A stretch of 64,000 nucleotides of DNA, from positions 62,001-126,000 of the forward strand of contig JAZLJA010000012.1 in the NCBI GenBank assembly GCA_045617625.1. Reading direction: 5' to 3'. This document shows, one piece after another, positions 49,638 through 58,345 of this stretch. Origin of the DNA: Firm-04 sp045617625 (lineage in GTDB: Bacteria; Bacillota; Clostridia; Oscillospirales; Ruminococcaceae). Below the pieces are notes generated by a model. It saw nothing but the letters and a program-made list of their open reading frames with translations. It searched no databases and had not been told where the DNA came from. Within the stretch, counting starts at the first letter, position 1. Each line of letters starts with the position of its first letter. The translations under genes and the position numbers were made by a program.

Positions 49638-50765
49638 TTATTCGTTCGGGTCACGCTGCGGCGGAAACAAAACCGCATACACCACAGCCGTCAGCGGCAC
49701 CCCGAGGAGCATTCCCGCCGCGCCGAACAATCCGCCGCCCAGAATGATCGAAGCAAGCACCCAAGTCGGGGGTAGCCCCACCGATCTCCCCACGATCCGC
49801 GGAAAAATCAGATTGCTCTCCGCCTGCTGAAGCACGATCACGAACAGCACAAACCAAAGCACCTGCGACGGTTTTACCAGCAGCACGATCATCGCACAGG
49901 GAATCGTTCCGAGAATCGGTCCCACATACGGCACGATGTTTGTCAGCCCGATGATGACGCTGATCAGCACGGGAAACGGAAAATCGAACAGCAGCATGCC
50001 CAGAAAACACAACACCCCGAGAATCAGAGCCTCCAAAAGCTGCGAACTGAAAAAACGCGCAAACGTGTCGAAAATGAATCGAACATTTGTAATGAGCCTG
50101 CTTGTCCGCTGCGGATGCAGAAACCTTGTGCAGATCTCCTTTGCCTGCATTCTGAGCCGTTCCTGATCTGCCAGCAGATACACCGAAAATACCGCACCGA
50201 TGCCGAAATCCAGCAGGCACGAGAACAAATTCGCCGTGCAGTCATATGCCGCCTGCATGATTTTCGGGAGCATTCCCTGAATCCCCGCAAACAGGGCATC
50301 CAGCTGCTCCTGCGAGCACCATGTCGGACGCTTTCCGCCCGCAAAGCGTCCCAGCACACCGCCGAGGTTTTTGCCGTAAAATTGCAGATTATCGGTCAGC
50401 AGCACCACAGAATCGACAAGCTGCGGCAGCAGAATGCAGACAATACCCGTAAGAATCAGCAGCGCAAGCGCAACACTCGCCGCGATGGCAAGCATCCGCA
50501 GCGTTTTTGTTCGCAGCGGATGCCGCATTCGCGCCGAAAGCAGCGTAAAATCATGCAGAAACCGACAGTATGGGTGGTTGAGGATCAGTGCGATCAGCCC
50601 GCCCAGAAGCAGCGGGCGCACCGCACAGAACACACAGTGCATTGCCGACAAAAATCCCTCATAGCGCAAAATAACAAACGCTGCCAGCAGCAAGATCGTG
50701 CCGCTGACCGTCAACACCTGAAACAAACGGTCATGCCATACTGAAAAACGACGGTTGTTCTGCAT
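49638..50765 (-). CDS. AI-2E family transporter (YtvI/PerM-like permease)
   Basis: This 375-residue protein has seven or eight membrane segments. Conserved blocks include GGLIALILNHPYCR at the N-terminal end, DFPFPVLISVIIGLTNIVPYVGPILGTIP and ILGGGLFGAAGMLLGVPLTAVVYA near the C-terminus, typical of the AI-2E/UPF0118 family. In Bacillus, YtvI-type members are sporulation-related; other members move small solutes or ions. A role in spores is suggested by the operon. The ATG at 50765 has GGGAGAGG at a suitable distance; the one at 50771 is too close. Confidence 0.88.
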   Translation of the reverse strand: MQNNRRFSVWHDRLFQVLTVSGTILLLAAFVILRYEGFLSAMHCVFCAVRPLLLGGLIALILNHPYCRFLHDFTLLSARMRHPLRTKTLRMLAIAASVALALLILTGIVCILLPQLVDSVVLLTDNLQFYGKNLGGVLGRFAGGKRPTWCSQEQLDALFAGIQGMLPKIMQAAYDCTANLFSCLLDFGIGAVFSVYLLADQERLRMQAKEICTRFLHPQRTSRLITNVRFIFDTFARFFSSQLLEALILGVLCFLGMLLFDFPFPVLISVIIGLTNIVPYVGPILGTIPCAMIVLLVKPSQVLWFVLFVIVLQQAESNLIFPRIVGRSVGLPPTWVLASIILGGGLFGAAGMLLGVPLTAVVYAVLFPPQRDPNE

Positions 50766-50799
50766 TTTCATCCTCTCCCTGCGTGGATTATGTACCGCA

Positions 50800-51312
50800 T
50801 CAGATCGTCAGGTGAAGCTGATTGACAAACGACGCCAAGTGATTCCATGTACTGCGGTCCACAGTGCCTGTCTGCGGAATCTGCGCGATTGCCTGAAACT
50901 TCCGCACCGCATCGGCTGTTGCGGTATCATAGCTGCCGTTTGGCATGATGTGCGGAAAATTGCGGTAACGTCTTGCCAAAAGCGAAAGCATCACCTGCAC
51001 AAAATAGACAAGTTCTCCTGCATCGCCCTGCTGAAGCAAAAACTGCCCTGTGGGAAAAATCAACAGCGGCACGGGAACATCGGTCATGCTGTGATACACC
51101 GCCGCGATCTTTTCCCATGTCTCTGTGTCGATCTCACCCGTCACGGGCAGCCCGTTCGCCTCCTGAAACGCACGGACGGCAAGGGCAGTTTCGGGCGTAT
51201 AGCGTTCTGTCGGCACGATGGCGGGAATGCGGCTGTCACGCAGCGCGATCTGATAAAGCATCTCTGAGATCTCCTGCAAATGCGCTTTTTTCTGGTCATC
51301 GGTATAAACCAT
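50800..51312 (-). CDS. peptidoglycan-binding protein with two PG_binding_1 domains
   Basis: The 170-residue protein has two tandem PG_binding_1-type repeats of about 75 residues each. The first has YTPETALAVRAFQEANGLPVTGEIDTETWEKI, and the second YDTATADAVRKFQAIAQIPQTGTVDRSTWNHL. There is no signal peptide, so it may act in the mother-cell cytoplasm or on the forespore surface. It lies between a larger protein with the same repeats and the AI-2E permease gene, all on one strand with gaps under 40 bases. Confidence 0.85.
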   Translation of the reverse strand: MVYTDDQKKAHLQEISEMLYQIALRDSRIPAIVPTERYTPETALAVRAFQEANGLPVTGEIDTETWEKIAAVYHSMTDVPVPLLIFPTGQFLLQQGDAGELVYFVQVMLSLLARRYRNFPHIMPNGSYDTATADAVRKFQAIAQIPQTGTVDRSTWNHLASFVNQLHLTI

Positions 51313-51329
51313 ATGCTTCTCCTCTCACA

Positions 51330-52718
51330 TCAGCGAATCGTATAGCCCGGTGCCTGATAGGGGTGCTTGCCGGAACCGCATTTCAGTTCCGCATATGTTC
51401 CCGAGATCACATCCCAAGTGACTGCCCCCACGATGCCTGTTACATTCAGCCCGTATTCACGCTGAAATGCCTGCACGGCGGCTTTCGTCAGCGGTCCGAA
51501 ATAGCCTGTATCGGAAACCGCAGGCACCGCCTTGTCATACTGCGAAATGAATGTCAGATATTGCTGCAAAAGCCGAACATTCTCCGATGATACGCCCTCG
51601 CGCAGAACCTGATTCGGATAAAGTCTCGCGCACACCTCGGCAGGCTGCGATTCGAGAATGCCCGCATATGCCGCATACAGGTCGTTCCATGTGCGTCTGT
51701 CCATGATGCCCGTCTGCGGCAGCCCGAATGTCTGCTGAAACGATTCTACTGCCGCTGCCGTTTCACTGTCATAATCTCCCGTGATGACAATGGGAATGAC
51801 CGAAGCATAGTATGCACCGACAACCGCAAGATAGTATTGGAAAGTCCGAACATTGAGACCGCTGTCGCCCTCTTTCAGCACCTCGGGGAAATCGCGGGTG
51901 ATCTCCTCAATGCGCAGCCCCTCCGACTGTAAATCTGCCAGTTGCTTGACGCTTGTGTAGATATAGGAAAGCTGATACCATGTGCTTTCGTCCACCTCAC
52001 CCGTCTGCGGCAGATTGAAAATACGCTGAAACACCCGCACCGCCTCCGCGACCTTTGCATCGTAAATGCCGTCGATTTCGGCAAGTTTTGGGATCTCAGG
52101 AAAATTGCGGGAGATGCGGTTGAGTTGTGTCTGAATCGTCTGCACATCGCGGCCGAATTCGCCCTCACGCAGCACGGCATTCGGATAGGTCGGCACAGCA
52201 GGACGAATATCCTCGGATTTCACGAGCAAAATATCGTCACCGTAATAATGCTGCAAAATCTCAAACGGCGTATAGCCCTGACGGGCAAGTTCGACCGTGC
52301 CCCATTGCGAAAGTCCCGCGCAGGTCGTCGCAACGCCGTCGCAGAACGCGGCAAACAGCGGTTCAACGGCATTTTCGCGCCGTATGTATGTAAAAAAGAG
52401 TTCATCCACCAGATGACTGATATTCTCGAAGATCTCGCGCCCGTAAACAAATGCCTGATCGTACTGCGTAGAGTTGGTCACATCAAAGTGGTAGCCCCTT
52501 GCACGGTACCATTCGGTGTAAATGCGGTTCAGAACATAGGAAATGATGACATAGATATTCGCACGGAGCGCATTTTCGGGCCATGTCGGATAAATCTCAC
52601 TGGATGCGACGTTTTTGATGTATTCGGGGAAGGAGACCGTGACGTTTTCCGCATCCGTATCGGGCTTTCCGAGATGAACGGTGATCGTTTCGGGAATGAA
52701 TGGAACGCCTGTCAGCAC
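51330..52718 (-). CDS. SpoIID-like domain fused to three peptidoglycan-binding domains
   Basis: The 462-residue protein starts with VTVSFPEYIKNVASSEIYPT and ALRANIYVIISYVLNRIYTE, then VEPLFAAFCDGVATTCAGLSQWG: a SpoIID/SpoIID-related block. At least three PG_binding_1 repeats follow (about 165-240, 260-345 and 365-445), each with a VxxFQxxxxLxxTGxVDxxTW core. This domain order is common in spore-forming Clostridia and suggests cortex or germ-cell-wall work, but no enzyme activity is proven. The start is a GTG at 52718 with AGGAGG 10 bases upstream. There is no classical signal peptide. Confidence 0.75.
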   Translation of the reverse strand: MLTGVPFIPETITVHLGKPDTDAENVTVSFPEYIKNVASSEIYPTWPENALRANIYVIISYVLNRIYTEWYRARGYHFDVTNSTQYDQAFVYGREIFENISHLVDELFFTYIRRENAVEPLFAAFCDGVATTCAGLSQWGTVELARQGYTPFEILQHYYGDDILLVKSEDIRPAVPTYPNAVLREGEFGRDVQTIQTQLNRISRNFPEIPKLAEIDGIYDAKVAEAVRVFQRIFNLPQTGEVDESTWYQLSYIYTSVKQLADLQSEGLRIEEITRDFPEVLKEGDSGLNVRTFQYYLAVVGAYYASVIPIVITGDYDSETAAAVESFQQTFGLPQTGIMDRRTWNDLYAAYAGILESQPAEVCARLYPNQVLREGVSSENVRLLQQYLTFISQYDKAVPAVSDTGYFGPLTKAAVQAFQREYGLNVTGIVGAVTWDVISGTYAELKCGSGKHPYQAPGYTIR

Positions 52719-52735
52719 GTAACCTCTGCCTCCTT

Positions 52736-53308
52736 TCAGAAATGCGGCGTGGGATTGTAAAACGTGACGGTCCCTGCGATTCGGGCATCCTCGGCACCTG
52801 TGGGCAGGGGAATGAGATCAAAAGTCTGCACGGAGACAATATCAGGAAACACGGGAATATTGCGGCTGTTTTCCCGATAATATCCCGCCGCGAACACCGC
52901 CGCATCATAATGAAATGCCGCAGGATTGCGCTGATCTTCGCTGGGCGGCGGCGAGGGCACCTCGACGTTTTGTGTTTCGCCGCTTTCGTTGGTCATTTGC
53001 AGCGATAACAGTTCATGACTGCCGTCGTCGCCCTCCTTGGTGATCATCACGGTGGCATTTGGCACGGGACGTGCGCCCTTTGCAGTCGTCACCCGCACCC
53101 GAATCGTGCCGAAATGCGATTCTTCAGTGCCCGCTTCCGTCGGCATCTCCGCCTGTATCGGCATTGAAATCGGCAGGGGGAGTGCCTCGGCGGACGGCAG
53201 ATCATCAGATGCAGGCTTAGGGCTCGGCTCCATACTCTGACTGCGATACATTTTCAGCAGTTCTTCCTGATAGCGGCGTGAGGTGTCGGAAAATTCCTGC
53301 GCATTCAT
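52736..53308 (-). CDS. protein with a carboxypeptidase-regulatory-like beta domain
   Basis: This 190-residue protein has a helical N-terminus (NAQEFSDTSRRYQEELLKMY), a Pro/Ser-rich linker (about 24-55), and a beta domain. The beta domain reads GTIRVRVTTAKGARPVPNAT and continues with VMITKEGDDG and AAGYYRENSRNIPVFPDIVS, a CarboxypepD_reg-like Ig fold. It is the first gene of the presumed spore operon. The ATG at 53308 has AGAGG 11 bases upstream. A sigma-E-like -10 element lies about 46 bases before it. Its role is unknown; it probably supports the neighbouring peptidoglycan-binding proteins. Confidence 0.65.
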   Translation of the reverse strand: MNAQEFSDTSRRYQEELLKMYRSQSMEPSPKPASDDLPSAEALPLPISMPIQAEMPTEAGTEESHFGTIRVRVTTAKGARPVPNATVMITKEGDDGSHELLSLQMTNESGETQNVEVPSPPPSEDQRNPAAFHYDAAVFAAGYYRENSRNIPVFPDIVSVQTFDLIPLPTGAEDARIAGTVTFYNPTPHF

Positions 53309-53353
53309 AGGCAAAAGACCTCTCTTTCCAGTATTGGCTGCACACGATGTTTT

Positions 53354-53361
53354 ATTGTATG
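53354..53361 (-). promoter_or_regulatory. sigma-E-like -10 element of the spore operon
   Basis: CATACAAT on the minus strand equals the Bacillus sigma-E -10 consensus. Upstream, AAGTATTT partly resembles the -35 ATA core at roughly the right distance. It would initiate about 40 bases before the first gene of the SpoIVA-containing operon. Confidence 0.5.
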
Positions 53362-53378
53362 CAGGCATCTTGAAATAC

Positions 53379-53407
53379 TTGACATCACAGGAAAAAAATG
53401 CTATGAT
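53379..53407 (+). promoter_or_regulatory. promoter of the CPBP protease gene
   Basis: TTGACA (53379-53384) and TATGAT (53402-53407) have a 17-base spacer. It is divergent from, and overlaps the region of, the sigma-E-like promoter. Confidence 0.8.
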
Positions 53408-53440
53408 GAGCATATCAATTCACAAAAAGGAGGATGCACC

Positions 53441-54352
53441 ATGACTTTTGATCCCGCACTCAAACGAACCAAGCATGTATTTGAACGCAACCACTGTGAA
53501 CCGCAGCCGAAAATCGCCAAAAATATTATTTTGGTGCTGCTGACATTTTTTGTAGTGGTGTTTGTCGGACAAATGGCAGAACTTGTACCGCTTACGATCA
53601 TCACAGGCGATCCGGAACAGCTTGCAAGCATCACCTCCAAGCTGCCCGGACTGTTCGCCACCGCACTCTGCTCGGCAGTGGTGCTGGCATTCTGTCTCGG
53701 CGTCGAACGGCGCAAACCGCGTTCGATGGGCTTCACCGCCAAGCGGCTCATTCCCAATTATCTGCTCGGTCTGCTGCTCGGATTTGCCACATTCAGCGCT
53801 GCCGTACTGATCGCCATGCTCGGCGGCGGCTATCGGTTTGACGGCTTTGACGATAACATCGCATGGGGCACACTGCTGCTGTTTCTGCTTGCATGGGGCT
53901 TTCAGGGCTTTGGCGAAGAACTCATGTGCCGCAGTTATCTGCTCTGCGATATCGGCACGCATCATTCCCCGTGGACAGCCGTTCTGCTCAGTTCTTTGGC
54001 GTTCATGGCACTGCACTTCGGCAACCCGAACACCTCGGTGCTGGCATTTATCAATCTTGCGCTGTTCGGTGTTGAGGCGGCACTGCTGTTTCTCCGCACC
54101 GACAATATCTGGCTTGTCTCCGCACTGCACACCATGTGGAACTGCGCACAGGGCAATATTTACGGTGTGCAGGTGAGCGGCATGGATGTGGAAAACACCA
54201 TCATGCACTTTGTCCCCATCGACGGCCATGTGCTGTTCAGCGGCGGTGCATTCGGCATTGAGGGCGGCTTGGGCGATACCATCATCTCGCTGATCGTCAT
54301 TTTCATCTGTCTGTTCGATTTCAGCAAGAAACAGCCTGATGCGGAAGCATAA
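53441..54352 (+). CDS. CPBP family intramembrane glutamic endopeptidase-like protein
   Basis: The product is a 303-residue membrane protein with about eight segments. The CPBP/Abi motifs are intact: Glu159-Glu160 and Arg164 in GFGEELMCRSYL, His192 in FMALHFGNP, and His230/Asn234 in ALHTMWN. Members process prenylated or other membrane proteins, and some serve as bacteriocin self-immunity factors. No bacteriocin gene is nearby. AGGAGG lies before the ATG, and a consensus promoter precedes it. Confidence 0.9.
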   Translation: MTFDPALKRTKHVFERNHCEPQPKIAKNIILVLLTFFVVVFVGQMAELVPLTIITGDPEQLASITSKLPGLFATALCSAVVLAFCLGVERRKPRSMGFTAKRLIPNYLLGLLLGFATFSAAVLIAMLGGGYRFDGFDDNIAWGTLLLFLLAWGFQGFGEELMCRSYLLCDIGTHHSPWTAVLLSSLAFMALHFGNPNTSVLAFINLALFGVEAALLFLRTDNIWLVSALHTMWNCAQGNIYGVQVSGMDVENTIMHFVPIDGHVLFSGGAFGIEGGLGDTIISLIVIFICLFDFSKKQPDAEA

Positions 54353-54397
54353 CAGACTCCCGCTGCATCCGATGCACTTTATATATACATACAGAAA

Positions 54398-54418
54398 GGG
54401 CGGCATTGGTTGCCGCCC
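54398..54418 (+). terminator. hairpin after the CPBP gene
   Basis: GGGCGGCA and TGCCGCCC form an 8-bp stem with a TTGGT loop but lack a clear T-tract, so termination may be partial. Confidence 0.5.
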
Positions 54419-54495
54419 TCAAACATACGAAAGAGATTGTTTGTGAAGCCGCAGCGCATCGGCGGCTTCGTTTTTGCTAGGAGGAGAAAGCATCT

Positions 54496-56433
54496 ATGGC
54501 ATATCCCGATTACATAAAAGCACAGAAAATGGCTGAAAAGCAATACCGTCAGGCAGTTGCCCGCGGCGCATATCCGTATCTTCCCGTGCTGGAGGATCTG
54601 CTCCGCAGTTTTCCTGAAGAAAGCCGCATACCCATCGGGCGGGTGGAAATTCCCATCGCACTGATCGCAGGCACCGCCACCGAAGGACGCACCACCGCAT
54701 TTGCATCCAACTTCATGCCGCTGCTGGGCGCAGAGACCGAATTTGGCAGCAAATGGGCATCGCTGTGCGACAGCGTGCGCGAGGAGGGTGTGCGCGAACC
54801 GATCGTTGTGCTGGAATTCATGCAGCGATTTTACGTCGTGGAGGGCAACAAGCGTGTCAGTGTCTCGAAATATTACGGCGCCGTCAGCATCGACGCCGTT
54901 GTGACGCGTGTGCTGCCGCACCTCACTGACAGCACCGAACATCAGCTCTATGTCGAATTTATGGATTTTTACCGCGAAACAGGACTCTACGAGATCGAAA
55001 TGTCCATCGTCGGCGGATTCCCCCGCCTGCTGGCATCCATCCCGTCCTACGACGAGCGCACGGGCAAACCCTGTCCGTGGTCAGATGATCTGCGCCACGA
55101 TGTCAAGTTCCTTTACGCCGTGTTTGAAGCACATTATTTCTCTAAGGGCGGCAAACGCTTTCCGCTTGTCGCAGGCGACGCTTTCCTCCGCTTTCTGGAG
55201 ATTTACGGTTTTCCCGCCCTGCATTCCATCTCATCGGCGGAGATCAAGCGCAAAATCGACAAGATCTGGGGCGAAATTCAGGTGCTTGCCGCCGTCAATC
55301 CCACATCCTATATTCTCTCGCCGACAGAAGGCTCTCACAAAGCATCGCTGACACGAAAACTGCCGCTCGGCACACTGGGCGGACTTGTCGGCACCGCACC
55401 GCTGAAAATCGCGTTTTTGTACCCCAAAGACCCGCAGATCTCCAGCTGGAGCTATAATCACGAGATCGGGCGGAGATACCTCGAAGACGCATTCGGAGAA
55501 GCGATTTCCACCACTGCGGTCATCTGCGACGAGGAAGAAGCGGAAGGTGTCATTGAGCAGGCGATCGCCGATGGCAGCCGCGTCATTTTCACCACCTCCC
55601 CGATCTATCATGCGGTGAGCATGCGAATGGCAGTTGCCCACCCTGATGTCATCCTCATGAACTGTTCGATGAACACCGACTACCATCAGCTCCGCACCTA
55701 TTATCTGCGTATTTATGAGGCGAAATTCCTCATCGGGCTGATTGCGGGTGCCATGACCGAAACCGAATCCATCGGCTACATCGCAGATTATCCCGTACTC
55801 GGCACACTCGCATCCGTCAACGCATTTGCAATGGGCGTGAAAATGGTCAACCCCCGCGCAAAAGTCTATCTCGACTGGTCAACGCTGGAGCATCACGACC
55901 CCTATAAGAATTTCCGCGCTATGGATATCGACCTTATCTCCAACCGCGACATCAACGCGCCCCTCGCAGGCGACACCGACTTCGGGCTTTACGGTCTGTG
56001 CGGCGATATGTCGTTCCGCCTGGCGGCACCTGTCTGGAACTGGGGCAGACTCTATGAAGAAATGATCAACTCCGTGCTGATCGGCGCATGGAAAAACGAT
56101 GCCAACGAAAACGACAATCAGGCACTCAATTATTACTGGGGACTGTCATCGGGCGCGATCGACATCGTCTGCTCCAGTCAGCTCCCTTACGGTACACAGC
56201 GGCTTGTCGATGTGATGAAGAATCTCATGGAGCGCAATCGGTTCCAGCCCTTTGCAGGCGTGATCCTCGACCAGCGCGGCAGCCGCATCACCGAACAGGA
56301 CACTGTTCTCAGCCCCGAAGAAATCATTTGTGCCGATTGGCTTTGCGACAACGTCATCGGACGTATCCCCGAGGTCAGTGAACTGAACGAATCCTGCCGC
56401 AGCTTTGTCTCACAGCACGGCTTACAGCATTGA
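54496..56433 (+). CDS. cytosolic fusion of a ParB-like domain and a BMP-type substrate-binding domain
   Basis: This 645-residue protein has no signal peptide or lipobox. Residues about 45-130 read IPIALIAGTATEGRTTAFA, then REEGVREPIVVLEFMQRFYV and EGNKRVSVSKYYGA, which resembles a ParB/sulfiredoxin-like fold. A helical middle (130-290) follows. From about 300 a BMP/PnrA-like periplasmic-binding fold begins: KIAFLYPKDPQISSWSYNHE, GSRVIFTTSPIYH, IGLIAGAMTETESIGYIADY. BMP proteins bind nucleosides outside the cell, so a cytosolic version may sense a nucleoside-like ligand. AGGAGGAG lies before the ATG. Relatives exist in Firmicutes, but their function is not known to me. Confidence 0.75.
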   Translation: MAYPDYIKAQKMAEKQYRQAVARGAYPYLPVLEDLLRSFPEESRIPIGRVEIPIALIAGTATEGRTTAFASNFMPLLGAETEFGSKWASLCDSVREEGVREPIVVLEFMQRFYVVEGNKRVSVSKYYGAVSIDAVVTRVLPHLTDSTEHQLYVEFMDFYRETGLYEIEMSIVGGFPRLLASIPSYDERTGKPCPWSDDLRHDVKFLYAVFEAHYFSKGGKRFPLVAGDAFLRFLEIYGFPALHSISSAEIKRKIDKIWGEIQVLAAVNPTSYILSPTEGSHKASLTRKLPLGTLGGLVGTAPLKIAFLYPKDPQISSWSYNHEIGRRYLEDAFGEAISTTAVICDEEEAEGVIEQAIADGSRVIFTTSPIYHAVSMRMAVAHPDVILMNCSMNTDYHQLRTYYLRIYEAKFLIGLIAGAMTETESIGYIADYPVLGTLASVNAFAMGVKMVNPRAKVYLDWSTLEHHDPYKNFRAMDIDLISNRDINAPLAGDTDFGLYGLCGDMSFRLAAPVWNWGRLYEEMINSVLIGAWKNDANENDNQALNYYWGLSSGAIDIVCSSQLPYGTQRLVDVMKNLMERNRFQPFAGVILDQRGSRITEQDTVLSPEEIICADWLCDNVIGRIPEVSELNESCRSFVSQHGLQH

Positions 56434-56472
56434 CCCAGCATTCCGAAAAATAACAGGAAAGGCGATTTGCCG

Positions 56473-57108
56473 ATGAAAATTATGGTCATGTCCGATACAG
56501 AATCCGCATCCATCTGGGACCACTACACGCCCGATAAACTCAAGGGGCTCGATTTGATTCTTTCCTGCGGCGATCTGCACCCGCATTATCTCTCGTTTGT
56601 GGAAACTTTCTCCAATGTGCCGCTGCTGTATGTCCACGGCAACCACGATGAACGCTACAAAGATACCCCGCCTGAGGGCTGCATCTGCGTGGAAGATGAT
56701 GTCTATGTGACCCCTGAGGGCGTGCGGATCCTCGGACTGGGCGGCTCCATGCGATATCGAAACGGGGCGCATCAGTATTCAGAGGCGGAAATGCAGAAAC
56801 GCATCCGCAGGCTCAAACTGAAACTCTGGCGCACGGGCGGATTTGATATTCTGCTCACCCATGCCCCCGTAAAGGATTTTCATGACGGCAATGACCTTTG
56901 TCACATGGGATTTGAAGCCTTTCGTCCGCTGATCGCACAGTATCATCCGCAGTATTTCATCCACGGGCATATCCATATGAATTACGGCGGAAAAGCACCG
57001 CGGCTCAGCATGCTGAATGATACGATCGTCATCAACGGTTACCGCACCTATACGTTTGAATACGGTGACGAGAACCTCCGCACGGAAGCCGCAAAAAATA
57101 CCGAATGA
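56473..57108 (+). CDS. metallophosphoesterase family protein
   Basis: This 211-residue calcineurin-like phosphoesterase starts MVMSDTESASIWDHY, where the usual D-x-H is D-T-E. It has LILSCGDLHPHYL (GD), HGNHDERYKD (GNHD), LTHAPVKDFHD (H) and FIHGHIHMNYG (GHxH). The change in the first motif removes one standard metal ligand, so activity may differ. The ATG at 56473 follows AGGAAAGG. The gene lies 40 bases after the ParB-BMP gene and may be its cotranscribed partner. The substrate is unknown. Confidence 0.88.
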   Translation: MKIMVMSDTESASIWDHYTPDKLKGLDLILSCGDLHPHYLSFVETFSNVPLLYVHGNHDERYKDTPPEGCICVEDDVYVTPEGVRILGLGGSMRYRNGAHQYSEAEMQKRIRRLKLKLWRTGGFDILLTHAPVKDFHDGNDLCHMGFEAFRPLIAQYHPQYFIHGHIHMNYGGKAPRLSMLNDTIVINGYRTYTFEYGDENLRTEAAKNTE

Positions 57109-57125
57109 TTTCAGAGAAAAAACTG

Positions 57126-57154
57126 TTGCATTTTCATCCGAAATGTGCTATACT
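57126..57154 (+). promoter_or_regulatory. promoter of the cysteine-synthase-like gene
   Basis: TTGCAT (57126-57131) and TATACT (57149-57154) with a 17-base spacer, 40 bases before the TTG start. Confidence 0.75.
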
Positions 57155-57194
57155 AAATCAGTATGCGAATCTGAAACCATAAGGGGGATTACTC

Positions 57195-58211
57195 TTGAAA
57201 ACCAATCAGCCGATTGAACAGGTATTCGCGCAGCTTTCTGCTTTGGTCGGGAACACGCCCATGCTCGAAATCACTTTGGAATACAAAGGTGAAATTCGCC
57301 GCATTTACGCAAAAGCAGAAGCTTATAATCTCAGCGGCAGCATCAAAGACCGCGTTGCATATTATATTCTCAAAAAAGCCTACGAGACCGGTGAGATCCA
57401 TGCCGGTGATTACATCGCGGAAGCAACCAGCGGCAACACCGGCATTGCATTTTCCGCAATGGGCGCGGCACTCGGCAATCCAGTCGTGATCTATATGCCC
57501 GACTGGATGAGCATCGAACGCCGCAATCTCATTCGCAGCTACGGCGCGGAAGTCAGGCTCGTTTCCGCAGAACAGGGCGGCTTTCTCGGTTCCATTGCCC
57601 TCACCGAAGAATTCGGAAAACAAGCAGGTGTGTTCCTGCCGCAGCAATTCTCCAATGAGGATAATGCCGAAGCACATTTTGAATCCACAGGCGTCGAAAT
57701 CATTGAGCAGCTTGCGAAAATCGGCAAAACCGCAGATGCGGTCGTTGCCGGTGTGGGCACAGGCGGCACGGTCATGGGCATTGGCAGAAAACTCCGCACG
57801 GTCAACAAAAACTGCGGCATTTTCCCACTCGAGCCCCTCAATTCCCCGACGCTCTCCACAGGCACAAAGGTCGGAAAACACCGCATTCAGGGCATTTCCG
57901 ATGAATTCATCCCCCCGATCATGAAGCTGGAAGAATCCACAGGCATCGTGTCCGTCGATGACATCGACAGCATTCGCATGGCGCAAATGCTTTCCCGACA
58001 GTTCGGGCTGGGTGTGGGCATCAGCTCGGGTGCGAACCTGCTGGGCTGCTTGCAGGCAGGCGACAAGATCGGCGGCGACAAAACCATCGTCACCGTGTTT
58101 GCCGACGACAACAAGAAATATCTCTCCACCGATTACTGCGAGGAATTTCCGCTCACTGAGGGCTGCATGACCGCCGATATCAAACTGCTGGATTTGAAAT
58201 CTTGGAAATAA
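57195..58211 (+). CDS. PLP-dependent cysteine synthase family protein
   Basis: This 338-residue fold-type II PLP enzyme begins ALVGNTPMLEI. Lys51 in LSGSIKDRVA is the Schiff-base lysine. EATSGNTGIAFS is the substrate-binding loop and VGTGGTVMGIGRKL binds the cofactor phosphate. The block GISDEFIPPIM replaces the GIGAGFIP of classical CysK, and the C-terminus is longer, so it may use a different acceptor or belong to a cysteine-synthase-like subgroup. O-acetylserine sulfhydrylase remains the default. The start is a TTG at 57195 with AAGGGGG 7 bases upstream; no ATG fits. Confidence 0.85.
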   Translation: MKTNQPIEQVFAQLSALVGNTPMLEITLEYKGEIRRIYAKAEAYNLSGSIKDRVAYYILKKAYETGEIHAGDYIAEATSGNTGIAFSAMGAALGNPVVIYMPDWMSIERRNLIRSYGAEVRLVSAEQGGFLGSIALTEEFGKQAGVFLPQQFSNEDNAEAHFESTGVEIIEQLAKIGKTADAVVAGVGTGGTVMGIGRKLRTVNKNCGIFPLEPLNSPTLSTGTKVGKHRIQGISDEFIPPIMKLEESTGIVSVDDIDSIRMAQMLSRQFGLGVGISSGANLLGCLQAGDKIGGDKTIVTVFADDNKKYLSTDYCEEFPLTEGCMTADIKLLDLKSWK

Positions 58212-58266
58212 TGCACAATATTCACAAAATTTTCATTGGAATATAAACAAAATTTGCGTAAATCCC

Positions 58267-58296
58267 TTGACAATTATCCGCTTTCTGTGCTATACT
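58267..58296 (+). promoter_or_regulatory. hpf promoter
   Basis: TTGACA (58267-58272) and TATACT (58291-58296) are spaced by 18 bases, about 50 bases before the hpf ATG. Confidence 0.8.
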
Positions 58297-58345
58297 ATAG
58301 CTATCAACCAAGGAGGACATTCTTGGTGAACAAGGAGGATTGCAC

